A stretch of 64,000 bases of DNA from Chitinophagaceae bacterium (GTDB lineage: Bacteria > Bacteroidota > Bacteroidia > Chitinophagales > Chitinophagaceae), in the NCBI GenBank assembly GCA_016787135.1, contig JAEUVK010000066.1, positions 1-64,000 of the forward strand, in the 5' to 3' direction. Position numbers and translations under genes: made by a program. The notes beneath the pieces are model-generated. The model ran no database searches, was not told the origin of the DNA, and saw nothing but the letters and a program-made list of their open reading frames with translations. Below, in pieces: positions 53,940-63,608 of the stretch; the stretch's first letter is position 1; every line of letters starts with the position of its first letter.

Positions 53940-54788
53940 ATGAAAAATAGATTGCTTTTCATTTTCCCTGCGATGCTGCTGTTGTTGCTGACTGCATGCA
54001 CCAAGGATGAGAACAAAATATATTACGAGGAAGGCACTGCGCCTGTCCTCACGGCATCATCCACTACGCCGATGGTGCTGCTGAATGCCAATAAAAACAA
54101 TTTTGCCATCAAGTTCACCTGGACCAATCCTAATTACCGGTTCACCACTGGTATCAGCTCTCAGGATGTCACCTATACCTTACAAGTTGATACAGCCGGT
54201 AAGAATTTTACCAGCGCCGGCAAACAGGAAATGACGATCGCTAATGACAACGAAGTGTCGCTGACAGTAAAAGAACTGAATGGTTTTTTGTCAAAAATGG
54301 AACTGACAGCAGGCAGAGCGTATAATGTAGAAATAAGGATCAAATCAGCGCTGGTGAATAACAGCGTTCCGCTTTATTCTAATGTTATTAAGATCAATAT
54401 TACACCTTATCTCGATTTTGCCGTTGAACCTCCCGGCACTTCAGCTAATAACTATAATGACGGGAACTTGTGGGTCATTGGTGACTGCTTTGGTGCCCCC
54501 AATTGGACCAATCCGCTTCCTGCTCCACAAGACGTTAATCATAAGTTTACCAGGATAGATGTTCTGCACTATGAATTAACGATCAATTTTGTATCTGGTG
54601 GTGGCTATAAAATGATACAAACCCAGGGTGTATGGGGAACGCAATACCATGCGTTGGTAGCCAACACAGCCTTGTCAGGTGATTTCGAAAAAAGAGATGC
54701 TGATCCTCAGTTTGCATCGCCGGGTGCTGGCCGATACAAGATCGAAGTCAATTTCCAGACAGGTAAATACAAACTAACACCTCAATAA
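53940..54788 (+). CDS. SusE-type glycan-binding lipoprotein
   Basis: 283 residues from the ATG at 53940. Lipobox LTAC. Residues ~22-155 form the SusE N-terminal Ig/fibronectin-like domain (FKFTWTNPNYRF-type KFTWTNPNYRF; VTYTLQVDTAGKNF). Residues ~175-283 resemble a SusE/SusF C-terminal starch-binding domain (LWVIGDCFGAPNW; YKIEVNFQTGKYKLTPQ). It is a surface lipoprotein that holds the polysaccharide near SusCD. Family members bind starch in Bacteroides, but homologues elsewhere bind other glycans. Translation starts 23 bp after susD2. Confidence 0.88.
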   Translation: MKNRLLFIFPAMLLLLLTACTKDENKIYYEEGTAPVLTASSTTPMVLLNANKNNFAIKFTWTNPNYRFTTGISSQDVTYTLQVDTAGKNFTSAGKQEMTIANDNEVSLTVKELNGFLSKMELTAGRAYNVEIRIKSALVNNSVPLYSNVIKINITPYLDFAVEPPGTSANNYNDGNLWVIGDCFGAPNWTNPLPAPQDVNHKFTRIDVLHYELTINFVSGGGYKMIQTQGVWGTQYHALVANTALSGDFEKRDADPQFASPGAGRYKIEVNFQTGKYKLTPQ

Positions 54789-54807
54789 CCACATAAATCA
54801 GTCGGAT

Positions 54808-56571
54808 ATGAAAAATATTTTAAATACTATTATGCTGGCAGCTATCGGAGTAGTGATCTTCTCCGGCTGTCAAAAAGTGGCTGATTTGCCCTATTATGAG
54901 GATGGGAAGTCTGTCACGCTTTCTGCTTCCAAAACTGCTGTGACACCTGCGCTTGCTGACAGCACGTCTGAAGTCGTTAAGTTTACCTGGACGAGTCCGG
55001 AGTACGCTACGGATACGAGTACCTATAAATTCGTTCTTGAGATCGATTCTACCGGAAGGAATTTTTCCAAAAAGCTAACAAAGACCGTACACGGCAATTT
55101 GCAGACAGGATTAACAGGACGTGAATTGAACAATATACTCCTCAACTATGGTTTTACTCTTGGATCGCCCTATGAGGTAGATGTGAGAGTAGTGTCTTCA
55201 TACAGTAATAACAATGAGAAATATATTTCCAATGTGGTGAAGCTGTCTGTAACTCCTTTTAATGATCCGTCAAAACTGACGAGCACCCAAACCGCAGTTA
55301 CGCTGGCGCTGGCCACCGCTTCTCAGCTTTCCAATACGTTTAACTGGACAGCGTCATTTATCGGGTATAACGGAATTGTCACCTATACCTTACAATATGA
55401 TTCTGCTACCCGGAATTTTGCGAATCCAAAGGAAATGGCTGTAGGCGCATCTATATTGACCAAGGGGCTTACCCAGGGAGAAATGAATACAACTGCTTTG
55501 AATTCCGGCATACCTGGCGGTAATTCCGGCAAAGTAGAATACAGGATAAAATCCGTCACGGCACAGGGAGCAATTTCTTATTCGAATGTGGTTGCAGTAA
55601 CCATCCAAAGTTACCTGCCGATCTTAAGATTCTATTTACCGGGGGGGTACCAGGCCTCAACAGGTAATGGTAACGACTGGGATCCAGGAACTGCGCCAGA
55701 ACTGATCCGTGATCTTCGGTCACCCGTATTCAATGATATGTACTATATCTATATTTATTTACCTGCCGGTGCAGAGTTTAAAGTAACACAAGGCCGTGCA
55801 TGGGATGTGAACTATGGTGGTACTGGCGGAAACCTGGCACAAAATGGCGCCAATTTCACTGTAGCTACAGCTGGCGTTTACAGGGTGTCTATTAACCGTA
55901 CTACGCTGAAATATGACATCAGGGCCGGAAGAATGGGTTTTGTTGGCGGTGCAACAGGGGCCGACTGGACACCAGGTAATGTTTTCCCGAATTATGCTTT
56001 GGGCGCACCTGCAAATAATTTATTTGTCGGGCTTACCACTTTTACTACCGGTGGATGGAAACTTATTGACAATGACCAATGGAATAATGGTTCCAATGCA
56101 GTGGATGAAACCAGAAGCTATGGATCAACCGGCGGAAGCGGTAGCACGATGGAAGTAAATGGCGCTAATTTCCCTGACATCACAACTGCCGGAAGGTACA
56201 GGGTGATCTGGGATGGTCGTGATGTAAACAACATCAAGTATGAAATGAGTCCGGGTACGGAAATGAGAGTAGTAGGAAATGGCATACAGGGGATACCGGA
56301 TTGGGATCCTGCTTCATCACCTCAAATGACCTATAATGGTAACGGTGTCTGGACAGCGACCCTCACACTTGTTGCAGGAAAGGATATCAAGTTCCTTGCC
56401 GGCAATGCCTGGGGCGCATTTGACTATGAAGATAACAGTGGTGGCAGTACCGCTACCGGCACACCCAGAAAGATCAAGTGGGAAGGCGGCGATAATTTTA
56501 AAACACCTGCCGTGACCGGATCTTATACCATCACATTAAATGAGAATACACAAACTGTAACGATCAATTAA
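54808..56571 (+). CDS. SusF/SusE-type multidomain glycan-binding lipoprotein
   Basis: 587 residues. Lipobox FSGC. Two SusE-like fibronectin domains in tandem (~25-145, VKFTWTSPEYAT; ~150-270, TFNWTASFIGYNG) are followed by about three repeated beta-sandwich binding domains (~270-375, ~375-485, ~490-587) with Trp-rich sites (GVWTATLTLVAGKDIKFLAG; NAWGAFDYED). The layout matches SusF-like proteins, with an extra N-terminal fibronectin repeat. It would anchor glycan at the surface. An intrinsic terminator follows, ending the susCDEF operon. Confidence 0.88.
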   Translation: MKNILNTIMLAAIGVVIFSGCQKVADLPYYEDGKSVTLSASKTAVTPALADSTSEVVKFTWTSPEYATDTSTYKFVLEIDSTGRNFSKKLTKTVHGNLQTGLTGRELNNILLNYGFTLGSPYEVDVRVVSSYSNNNEKYISNVVKLSVTPFNDPSKLTSTQTAVTLALATASQLSNTFNWTASFIGYNGIVTYTLQYDSATRNFANPKEMAVGASILTKGLTQGEMNTTALNSGIPGGNSGKVEYRIKSVTAQGAISYSNVVAVTIQSYLPILRFYLPGGYQASTGNGNDWDPGTAPELIRDLRSPVFNDMYYIYIYLPAGAEFKVTQGRAWDVNYGGTGGNLAQNGANFTVATAGVYRVSINRTTLKYDIRAGRMGFVGGATGADWTPGNVFPNYALGAPANNLFVGLTTFTTGGWKLIDNDQWNNGSNAVDETRSYGSTGGSGSTMEVNGANFPDITTAGRYRVIWDGRDVNNIKYEMSPGTEMRVVGNGIQGIPDWDPASSPQMTYNGNGVWTATLTLVAGKDIKFLAGNAWGAFDYEDNSGGSTATGTPRKIKWEGGDNFKTPAVTGSYTITLNENTQTVTIN

Positions 56572-56600
56572 TAGAAAGCAGTTCTCTCTCTTTTTATTGC

Positions 56601-56637
56601 AAAAGACCGTCCCACCCACCAGGCAGGACGGTCTTTT
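56601..56637 (+). terminator. Intrinsic terminator after the susCDEF operon
   Basis: AAAAGACCGTCC (56601-56612) and GGACGGTCTTTT (56626-56637) are perfectly complementary over 12 bp with a 13-base loop; a T-rich tail follows. The GH13 gene starting at 56663 follows at once, so it needs read-through or a close promoter that I did not identify. Confidence 0.85.
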
Positions 56638-56662
56638 ATTTTTTAAACAAAAACCTTATAAA

Positions 56663-59032
56663 ATGAAACCTCAAATCAACCGCAGCAATCTGCGAAAAGC
56701 ACTGCTTTTTGCAGTATTCTTTTTTTCCCTTTCTCAGTCAAAGGCTCAGAACGATGTCATGATGCAGGCATTCTACTGGGATGTACCTGTGAACGCTAGT
56801 ACACTGAATGGTTCCTGGTGGGATACATTGACAGGTAAAATGCCGTCGCTTAAAAGTGCAGGATTTACAGGTCTGTGGGTCCCGCCACCATCCAAAGGAA
56901 ATTTTGGTATATATGATATGGGCTATGGCCTGTATGATCATTATGATCTTGGCAACTATAATCAGAAAGGAACAACAGAAACACGTTTTGGCTCAAGATC
57001 AGAATTGAACAGCATGCTTACAGCAGCTCACTCTACGACCGGGGGCGCTTCTTACATGAATATCTATGCTGATATTATTTTAAATCATATTTACACCGGC
57101 GAATCAGAATCGCAAAGCAATCCCGCGGTCAAGCAGTATGTATTTGATAAAGCATATCGCAACAGTACGCAATACCAGGCTTATCCCACCAATGAGATCA
57201 CCTGGGTCATTCCTAATGCAGCAGCCGGCGATTATTATATTCAAATAGCCGGATACTTACTGAACTATGGAGGAAATGTTACAGAAAGAGGGTACGATGT
57301 TTTTATTGACTGGACCGGCGCCTCCCCCAATGGCAGCCAATCATGGGAATCAGAACCTAATAACGGAGGCGGCCAGTTTAATACTTTCCCCGCTTCAGCC
57401 AGGACAGTAAGTGGTCATATGCAAAATTCAACCGACATAGATGAATATAAGATCACACTTAGCTCCGCACATGATATCGTAATTAAACTGGTAGCAAAGA
57501 AAGAAGGTACCAACGGTTCGGGTCAATGGGAATGGCAATGGGCAGCACAGGAAAACGGGTATTACCCGGTTGCAGTTTGGAAGAACGGATCGAACCTGGC
57601 AAGTACCACTTTGCAGGCGAGAACCAATACCAATGTTACTTATCCCAATCATACCGGAAGCGGCGAAGCCAATTATTCATGGACCTATACAGATTTTCAC
57701 CCGGTGGACAATAGTGACTGGCTTGGATTCCCGGGCTCTGACGAGATCATTACCAATACCAAATTTTTCGGCAATGACCTGAACACTTTCAGTACAACAG
57801 TCAAGACACGGCTGAAGAACTGGGGCTATTGGATGGCGAATACCGTCGGGTTTGACGGGTTTCGTCTTGACTTTGTCCGCGGCTTCCAGGAATCATTCGT
57901 AGCAGAATGGGTAAATAATCTTCCTCTGTTGAGCGGCAGCCAACGGTTCATTGTGGGTGAATACTGGGGCGCTGATTATCGCATTAAGAACTGGGTAAAT
58001 ACTGTTGCAACAAGCGGCGCCGATGTGGATGGTTTTGATTTTCCATTAAAGAACTCATTGAAAGATCTATGTAACGGCAATGGGTCTTCCTTTGATATGC
58101 GCTGGTTGAATCATGCAGGATTGGTAAGAAATAACGCCGGAAACAGTCTGCCCGGGACTTCCGTGGTTACATTTGCCGATAACCATGATACCGGAAAGGA
58201 ACACGATAAGTGGATCACCAAAGACCATAAGCTGGCTTATGCCTATATGCTTACCCATGAAGGAAGACCCTGTGTGTTTTATCCCCATTATTACGGCGTG
58301 ACACAGGTGGATGCACATAATAGTTATTATACTACTACAGCACCAGCCAGCCTGAGAACAGATATCAACAAACTGATACAGGTACGAAAAACATACTTAG
58401 GGGGTAGTTTAACCGTATTAAGCGAAACAGGTAATCCGTATCCATCTGCCGATGCGTACAGTGTATATATAGCCCGCAGACAAGGCAATGGTACGAAAGG
58501 CGGCGCCATTATCTGTATCAATAACCATGATTCAAATACAAAAGGTTTGTGGGTAGATGTTTCTCCTGCAGGGTATGAAAATCTTGCCGGCAAAACACTG
58601 GTCAATGCAATAAACGGGGTTGATTCGGTATATGTGTATCCTGATGGCAGAGCCTATTTTTCAGCACCACCCCGTGGTTATACCATATGGGTAAAGAAAA
58701 CAGACTATGTAGCGATTTCTGCAAGAATATCTGCGCAGGCCCCGCCTAAAATGAAAGAATTAGCTGCTATTCCGGCCGATGAAAATTTTTCCGTGTACCC
58801 CAACCCGGCCAATAGCCATGTCAGGGTCAATATATCGGTAAAAGAAAATAGTACTGCAAAAATCTATATGATCAATACAGCCGGGAACAAGATCAGTGAA
58901 TTGCATAACGGAAGGCTGGAAGGTAAAAACAGTTTTTTGTGGGATTGTTCAGCAGTTCCGGGAGGCATTTATTTTTGCGTAGTTAGTACGGGAAAAAGGA
59001 TCTACAGGAAAAAAATAATAGTATCAAAATAG
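56663..59032 (+). CDS. Secreted GH13 alpha-amylase with enlarged B region and T9SS tail
   Basis: 789 residues from the ATG at 56663; the longer frame would start before the terminator hairpin and is rejected. Signal peptide ending SQSKAQ at about residue 29. GH13 elements: MMQAFYWDVP, LWVPPPSKG, ADIILNH, nucleophile Asp403 (DGFRLDFVRG), acid/base Glu433 (FIVGEYWGAD) and Asp509 (FADNHDTGKE). Between barrel segments, residues ~165-345 contain an insertion of about 180 residues (ADGDYYIQIAGYLL-like GDYYIQIAGYLLNYGGNV; DEYKITLSSAHDIVIKLVAK), far larger than a usual B domain. The C-terminus (SVYPNPANSHVRVNIS ... GIYFCVVS) is a type IX secretion signal. It should cut internal alpha-1,4 bonds in starch at the surface. 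Confidence 0.92.
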   Translation: MKPQINRSNLRKALLFAVFFFSLSQSKAQNDVMMQAFYWDVPVNASTLNGSWWDTLTGKMPSLKSAGFTGLWVPPPSKGNFGIYDMGYGLYDHYDLGNYNQKGTTETRFGSRSELNSMLTAAHSTTGGASYMNIYADIILNHIYTGESESQSNPAVKQYVFDKAYRNSTQYQAYPTNEITWVIPNAAAGDYYIQIAGYLLNYGGNVTERGYDVFIDWTGASPNGSQSWESEPNNGGGQFNTFPASARTVSGHMQNSTDIDEYKITLSSAHDIVIKLVAKKEGTNGSGQWEWQWAAQENGYYPVAVWKNGSNLASTTLQARTNTNVTYPNHTGSGEANYSWTYTDFHPVDNSDWLGFPGSDEIITNTKFFGNDLNTFSTTVKTRLKNWGYWMANTVGFDGFRLDFVRGFQESFVAEWVNNLPLLSGSQRFIVGEYWGADYRIKNWVNTVATSGADVDGFDFPLKNSLKDLCNGNGSSFDMRWLNHAGLVRNNAGNSLPGTSVVTFADNHDTGKEHDKWITKDHKLAYAYMLTHEGRPCVFYPHYYGVTQVDAHNSYYTTTAPASLRTDINKLIQVRKTYLGGSLTVLSETGNPYPSADAYSVYIARRQGNGTKGGAIICINNHDSNTKGLWVDVSPAGYENLAGKTLVNAINGVDSVYVYPDGRAYFSAPPRGYTIWVKKTDYVAISARISAQAPPKMKELAAIPADENFSVYPNPANSHVRVNISVKENSTAKIYMINTAGNKISELHNGRLEGKNSFLWDCSAVPGGIYFCVVSTGKRIYRKKIIVSK

Positions 59033-59060
59033 AATGATGAGTGTATTTCATGTACTTTTT

Positions 59061-59086
59061 AGGTCATCCTCCGGGATGACCTTTTT
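59061..59086 (+). terminator. Intrinsic terminator after the secreted GH13 gene
   Basis: AGGTCATCC (59061-59069) pairs with GGATGACCT (59074-59082) around TCCG, followed by TTTT. It separates the amylase from the GH53 galactanase gene. Confidence 0.8.
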
Positions 59087-59111
59087 CAGCTCTTTATGAG
59101 TATATACATAT

Positions 59112-59119
59112 TACTTTTG
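59112..59119 (+). promoter_or_regulatory. TAnnTTTG box, candidate promoter for the GH53 genes
   Basis: TACTTTTG matches the -7 consensus and lies just after the GH13 terminator. The start codon is only five bases downstream, so any transcript from it would be leaderless or nearly so. No exact TTTG lies at 19-21 bp upstream. Confidence 0.4.
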
Positions 59120-59124
59120 CTTGT

Positions 59125-60153
59125 ATGAAAGCTTACATATTATTTATTACACTGTCTGCATCAGGTCTTTTTTTTACCTGTAAAAAGAAGAATGACCCTG
59201 CGCCGAACCCCACCCCGCCAGTTATTACCGGTTTTGCAAAAGGAGCTGATATAGGCTGGCTCACGGAAATGGAAGCTGCAGGAAGAAAATTCTATAATAC
59301 CAACGGGGTGCAATATGATTGCATATCGCTGCTTAAGGAACTTGGCATGAATACGATCCGGCTGAGGGTATGGGTCAATCCGGTCAATGGATGGAATGGC
59401 AGCGCTGATGTCATCAACAAAGCTGTGAGGGCAAAAAATGCAGGAATGCGGGTGATGATAGATTTTCATTACAGTGACACATGGGCTGACCCCGGCCACC
59501 AGGCAAAACCGGCGGCATGGGCCTCGCAGGATCTTGCCACACTCAAAACTTCTTTATATAATCATACACTTAATGTACTTACTGATCTTAAGAACAACGG
59601 TGTCACACCTGAATGGGTACAGGTGGGTAATGAAACCAATGATGGCATGTTATGGCCGGAAGGGAAGGCCTCTGCTAATATGGCCAACTTTACACAGCTG
59701 GTGAATGCAGGCTATGACGCAGTAAAGGCCGTTAGTACCTCCATAAAAGTGATCGTACATGTGTCCAATGGATTTGACAACAGTTTATTCCGTTGGTTGT
59801 TTGACGGGTTAAAAAATAATGGGGGTAAATGGGACGTGATCGGCATGTCCCTATATCCTTCTCCTTCTAACTGGTCCACGCTGAATTCCCAGTGTTTGAC
59901 CAATATGAATGATATGATCAGTCGTTATGGGAAAGAGGTAATGGTGGTGGAAGTGGGAATGAGCTGGGATCAGCCTGCAGCGTGCAATTCTTTTATAGCT
60001 GATATTATTGCTAAAACAAAGTCGGTAGCAAATGATAAGGGCCTGGGAGTTTTATATTGGGAGCCGGAAGCCTATAATAACTGGCAGGGATATACTTTAG
60101 GGGCTTTTGATAATGCAGGCAAACCAACTGCTGCTTTGAATGCATTTAATTAG
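59125..60153 (+). CDS. GH53 endo-beta-1,4-galactanase, lipoprotein
   Basis: 342 residues. Lipobox FFTC (cysteine about residue 19), so it is anchored in a membrane. The GH53 TIM barrel covers ~35-342: GADIGWLTEMEAAGRKFYN, TIRLRVWVNP, MIDFHYSDTWADPG, acid/base Glu in QVGNETNDGMLWPEG and nucleophile Glu in VMVVEVGMSW. Known GH53 enzymes cut beta-1,4-galactan side chains of pectin (arabinogalactan type I) into galacto-oligosaccharides. A second GH53 domain is fused to GH2 in the next gene, 43 bp downstream; the pair would degrade galactan to galactose. Confidence 0.93.
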   Translation: MKAYILFITLSASGLFFTCKKKNDPAPNPTPPVITGFAKGADIGWLTEMEAAGRKFYNTNGVQYDCISLLKELGMNTIRLRVWVNPVNGWNGSADVINKAVRAKNAGMRVMIDFHYSDTWADPGHQAKPAAWASQDLATLKTSLYNHTLNVLTDLKNNGVTPEWVQVGNETNDGMLWPEGKASANMANFTQLVNAGYDAVKAVSTSIKVIVHVSNGFDNSLFRWLFDGLKNNGGKWDVIGMSLYPSPSNWSTLNSQCLTNMNDMISRYGKEVMVVEVGMSWDQPAACNSFIADIIAKTKSVANDKGLGVLYWEPEAYNNWQGYTLGAFDNAGKPTAALNAFN

Positions 60154-60196
60154 ACTATTGAACAAGGGCCTCTCTTTTACCATAACAACTTCTTAT

Positions 60197-63100
60197 ATGA
60201 AACGCATACCTGTATTTTTCCTGCTGGTGATTATGATCCCGCTTATTTCTTCTGCCCAGCGACAGAAAATAAACTTTGACAACGACTGGAGGTTTCATTT
60301 TGGCCATGCTGCTGATCCTGAAAAGGATTTCAATTACAGTATAGCAACCATATTTTCAAAGTCCGGCGGTGCGGCCAATACAGCGATTGACCTGCGATTT
60401 AAAGATAGCGCCTGGAAAAGGCTGAACCTCCCTCACGACTGGGCTGTTGAACTTCCTTTTGTAAATGTGAATAACCGCGATGTTGAATCGCATGGATACA
60501 AGCCGGTCGGCGGTTTGTTTCCTGAAACAAGCATCGGGTGGTACCGGAAACATTTCACTATAGCGAGGGCTGATTCGGGACAGCGATTTCAGATACAGTT
60601 TGACGGCATATTCCGGGATGCAAATATCTGGGTGAACGGATTTTACCTTGGCAACAATAAAAGTGGCTATGTTGGTATAGCCTGTGACATTACTGATTAT
60701 ATCAATTTTGACAGGGATAATGTAGTGGTGGTAAGAGCAGATGCCACGCAATATGAAGGATGGTTTTATGAAGGTGCCGGTATCTATCGCCATGTATGGC
60801 TGAATAAATATGACAATGTGCATATCGCTCATGATGGGGTATTTGCCTGGTCTGCTATCAACAGTAATAAAGCGGTCGTTAACGTAGAAACAACAGTAGA
60901 AAATCAATCACTCTTATCATCGTCCTGCGTAGTGTCAGCCTATATCACAAGCAGGGAGGGGAAAGTGCTGGCAAAGGCAAAAGATCAACCCCTTACTTTA
61001 AACATCAACAAATCGGCTACTACCGTCAGCAATATTTCCATGGTCAATTTCAGGGAATGGTCTCTGGAAGATCCTTACCTGTACAGGGTAGTGGTGGAAG
61101 TAAGATCAGGCGGCAGGATGGTTGACAGGCAGGTGATGCGTTATGGGATCCGGCAGGTAGAAATAAAAACCAATGGAGTATTTCTTAATGGCAAACATAT
61201 AAAACTGTTGGGTGTCAACTGTCACCAGGATCATGCAGGAGTCGGCAGCGCCCTGCCCGATTATTTGCAATACTATCGCATTGATCTTTTAAAGAACTTT
61301 GGTGTGAATGCTTATCGTACCAGTCATAATGCCCCTACACCGGAATTGCTGGATGCCTGCGATAGCCTGGGAATGCTGGTAATGGATGAGCAACGTTTAC
61401 TGAACAGCGGCCCGGAATATATGAACCAGTTTGAAAGATTGGTAAAACGTGACCGCAGCAGGGCCTGTGTCTTTATGTGGTCTATCGGTAATGAAGAAGG
61501 ATGGATACATACTACCACTTTCGGCAAAAGAATAGCACAAACATTCATTGCCAAACAAAAAGAACTGGACCCTACAAGAACGTGTACCTATGCGGCCGAT
61601 CTGGCGAATGTTTATAAAGGGGTCAATGAAGTGATCCCGGTAAGAAGCTTCAATTACCGTCATTTTGGTGTGGCTGATTATCATCGTGATCATCCGGAAC
61701 AGCCGATCATTGGTACAGAGATGGGAAGCACGGTGACAACAAGAGGTATTTATGAAAAAGATACAATAAGAGGATATGTACCCGACCAGGACATCACAGC
61801 GCCTTGGTGGGCCAGCAAAGCAGAAGACTGGTGGACATTAGCAGCAGTAAATGATTTCTGGCTCGGGGGTTTTGTATGGACCGGGCTGGATTATCGCGGA
61901 GAACCTACGCCTTATTCCTGGCCGAATATCAATTCGCATTTCGGCATCATGGATATGTGCGGTTTCCCGAAGAACATCTATTACTATTATCAAAGCTGGT
62001 GGACGGATAAAGATGTATTGCATATCTCCCCGCACTGGAACTGGAGAGGCAAACAGGCAGGATGGAATAAAAAAGTGGGTGACCCGGTAGATGTATGGGT
62101 CAATACCAATGCGGATAATGTGGAACTTTTCCTGAACGGGAAAAGCCTTGGCAAAAAAGATATGCCACGTAATAGCCACCTGCAATGGACCGTTAATTAT
62201 GAACCGGGAAAATTAGAAGCAGTAGCCTATAAGAAAGGGAAGAGGCTGACAGCGAAAGTGGAAACAACCGGGGCGCCTGTTGAGGTGGTCGTGACACCGT
62301 ATAAAACAACGATACTTGCTGATGGAAAGGATGCCACCGTCATTAATATCAGCGTAGTGGACCGGGAAGGCCGTGAAGTACCGGATGCGGATAACCTGAT
62401 CAGGTTTTCTGTCTCGGGTGATGGAAAGATCATCGGAGCAGGGAATGGTGATCCCAGCAGTCATGAACCGGATAAATGTGCTGATGGAGCCTGGCAAAGA
62501 ACTTTGTTCAATGGCAAATGCCAGGTGATCATACAGGCAGGTACAAAACCGGACATGATAAAGTTTGAAGCAAAGGCAACAGGGTTATGGTCAGGTGGTA
62601 CGGATATTCAAACCATCTCTCCTGAAAGTGTTGCTGCTATTACTATTGACAAAAATTACCAGTTACCTGTTTCAACAACAAGGAAGGAAGTAGATAAAAT
62701 GATCGGGGCCGATATTTCCTTTTTACCCGAGCTGGAAGCAAGAGGAATGAAGTTCTCTGATAATGGTACAGAGAAAGATGCGATTCAGATACTAAAAGAT
62801 CATGGCTTTAATTATGTACGGTTGCGCATATTCAATGACCCGGCAAGGGATAGCGGCTATTCTCCCGGTAAAGGTTTTTGCGACCTGGCCAATACCAAAA
62901 AGATGGCAAAGAGGGTGAAAGAGACGGGTATGAAGTTGTTGCTTGATTTTCACTACAGCGATTACTGGGCAGATCCGGGTAAACAGTACAAACCTGCTGC
63001 ATGGCGTGGATTGTCATTTGAGGAGTTGAAGAAAGCCGTCTATGATTATACCAAGCAGGTGATGACAGAATTAAAAGCGCAGGGAACCACGCCGGATATG

Positions 63101-63604
63101 GTGCAGATCGGCAACGAGATCAACCATGGTATTATCTGGCCCGAAGGAAATGTAAGCAACCTGGATGGGCTGGCACAATTGATCAATGCAGGTACGGCTG
63201 CAGTAAAATCGGTTGATCCGTCCGTTACCATGATGCTGCATGTGGCACTGGGCGGGCAAAATGATGAATCGGTCTTTTTTATTGATAATATGGTCGCAAG
63301 AGGGGTGTACTTCGATGTGATCGGCGAATCGTATTATCCTAAATGGCACGGCACACTGGATGACCTGCGGGATAATCTCAATGACCTGGTAAGACGATAT
63401 GGCAAAGATGTGATCGTGGTGGAGTATTCAGCATTGAAGAATGAGGTAAATAAGATCGCTTTTGAAGTGGAGGGTGGTAAGGGTAAAGGCACTTGTATCT
63501 GGGAGCCATTAAGTACATGGGAAAAGGTGTTTGATAATAACGGCAAGTCCAATGACCTGATCAAACTCTATGATGAGATCAGTAAAATGTACTTAGGTAA
63601 ATAA
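60197..63604 (+). CDS. GH2 beta-galactosidase fused to a GH53 galactanase domain
   Basis: 1135 residues from the ATG at 60197. Signal peptide ending about LISSAQ (residue 21). Residues ~25-310 are the GH2 sugar-binding and immunoglobulin-like domains. The GH2 catalytic barrel spans ~315-610 with acid/base Glu433 (MWSIGNEEGW) and nucleophile Glu508 (IIGTEMGSTV). A DUF4982-like and an Ig-like region follow to about 830 (DPVDVWVNTNADNVELFLNG; TTILADGKDATVINISVVDR). Residues ~836-1135 are a nearly complete GH53 barrel: GADISFLPELEARG, LLLDFHYSDYWADPG, acid/base in QIGNEINHGIIWPEG and nucleophile in VIVVEYSAL. One polypeptide could thus cut galactan internally and release galactose. Confidence 0.9.
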   Translation: MKRIPVFFLLVIMIPLISSAQRQKINFDNDWRFHFGHAADPEKDFNYSIATIFSKSGGAANTAIDLRFKDSAWKRLNLPHDWAVELPFVNVNNRDVESHGYKPVGGLFPETSIGWYRKHFTIARADSGQRFQIQFDGIFRDANIWVNGFYLGNNKSGYVGIACDITDYINFDRDNVVVVRADATQYEGWFYEGAGIYRHVWLNKYDNVHIAHDGVFAWSAINSNKAVVNVETTVENQSLLSSSCVVSAYITSREGKVLAKAKDQPLTLNINKSATTVSNISMVNFREWSLEDPYLYRVVVEVRSGGRMVDRQVMRYGIRQVEIKTNGVFLNGKHIKLLGVNCHQDHAGVGSALPDYLQYYRIDLLKNFGVNAYRTSHNAPTPELLDACDSLGMLVMDEQRLLNSGPEYMNQFERLVKRDRSRACVFMWSIGNEEGWIHTTTFGKRIAQTFIAKQKELDPTRTCTYAADLANVYKGVNEVIPVRSFNYRHFGVADYHRDHPEQPIIGTEMGSTVTTRGIYEKDTIRGYVPDQDITAPWWASKAEDWWTLAAVNDFWLGGFVWTGLDYRGEPTPYSWPNINSHFGIMDMCGFPKNIYYYYQSWWTDKDVLHISPHWNWRGKQAGWNKKVGDPVDVWVNTNADNVELFLNGKSLGKKDMPRNSHLQWTVNYEPGKLEAVAYKKGKRLTAKVETTGAPVEVVVTPYKTTILADGKDATVINISVVDREGREVPDADNLIRFSVSGDGKIIGAGNGDPSSHEPDKCADGAWQRTLFNGKCQVIIQAGTKPDMIKFEAKATGLWSGGTDIQTISPESVAAITIDKNYQLPVSTTRKEVDKMIGADISFLPELEARGMKFSDNGTEKDAIQILKDHGFNYVRLRIFNDPARDSGYSPGKGFCDLANTKKMAKRVKETGMKLLLDFHYSDYWADPGKQYKPAAWRGLSFEELKKAVYDYTKQVMTELKAQGTTPDMVQIGNEINHGIIWPEGNVSNLDGLAQLINAGTAAVKSVDPSVTMMLHVALGGQNDESVFFIDNMVARGVYFDVIGESYYPKWHGTLDDLRDNLNDLVRRYGKDVIVVEYSALKNEVNKIAFEVEGGKGKGTCIWEPLSTWEKVFDNNGKSNDLIKLYDEISKMYLGK

Positions 63605-63608
63605 ATGC

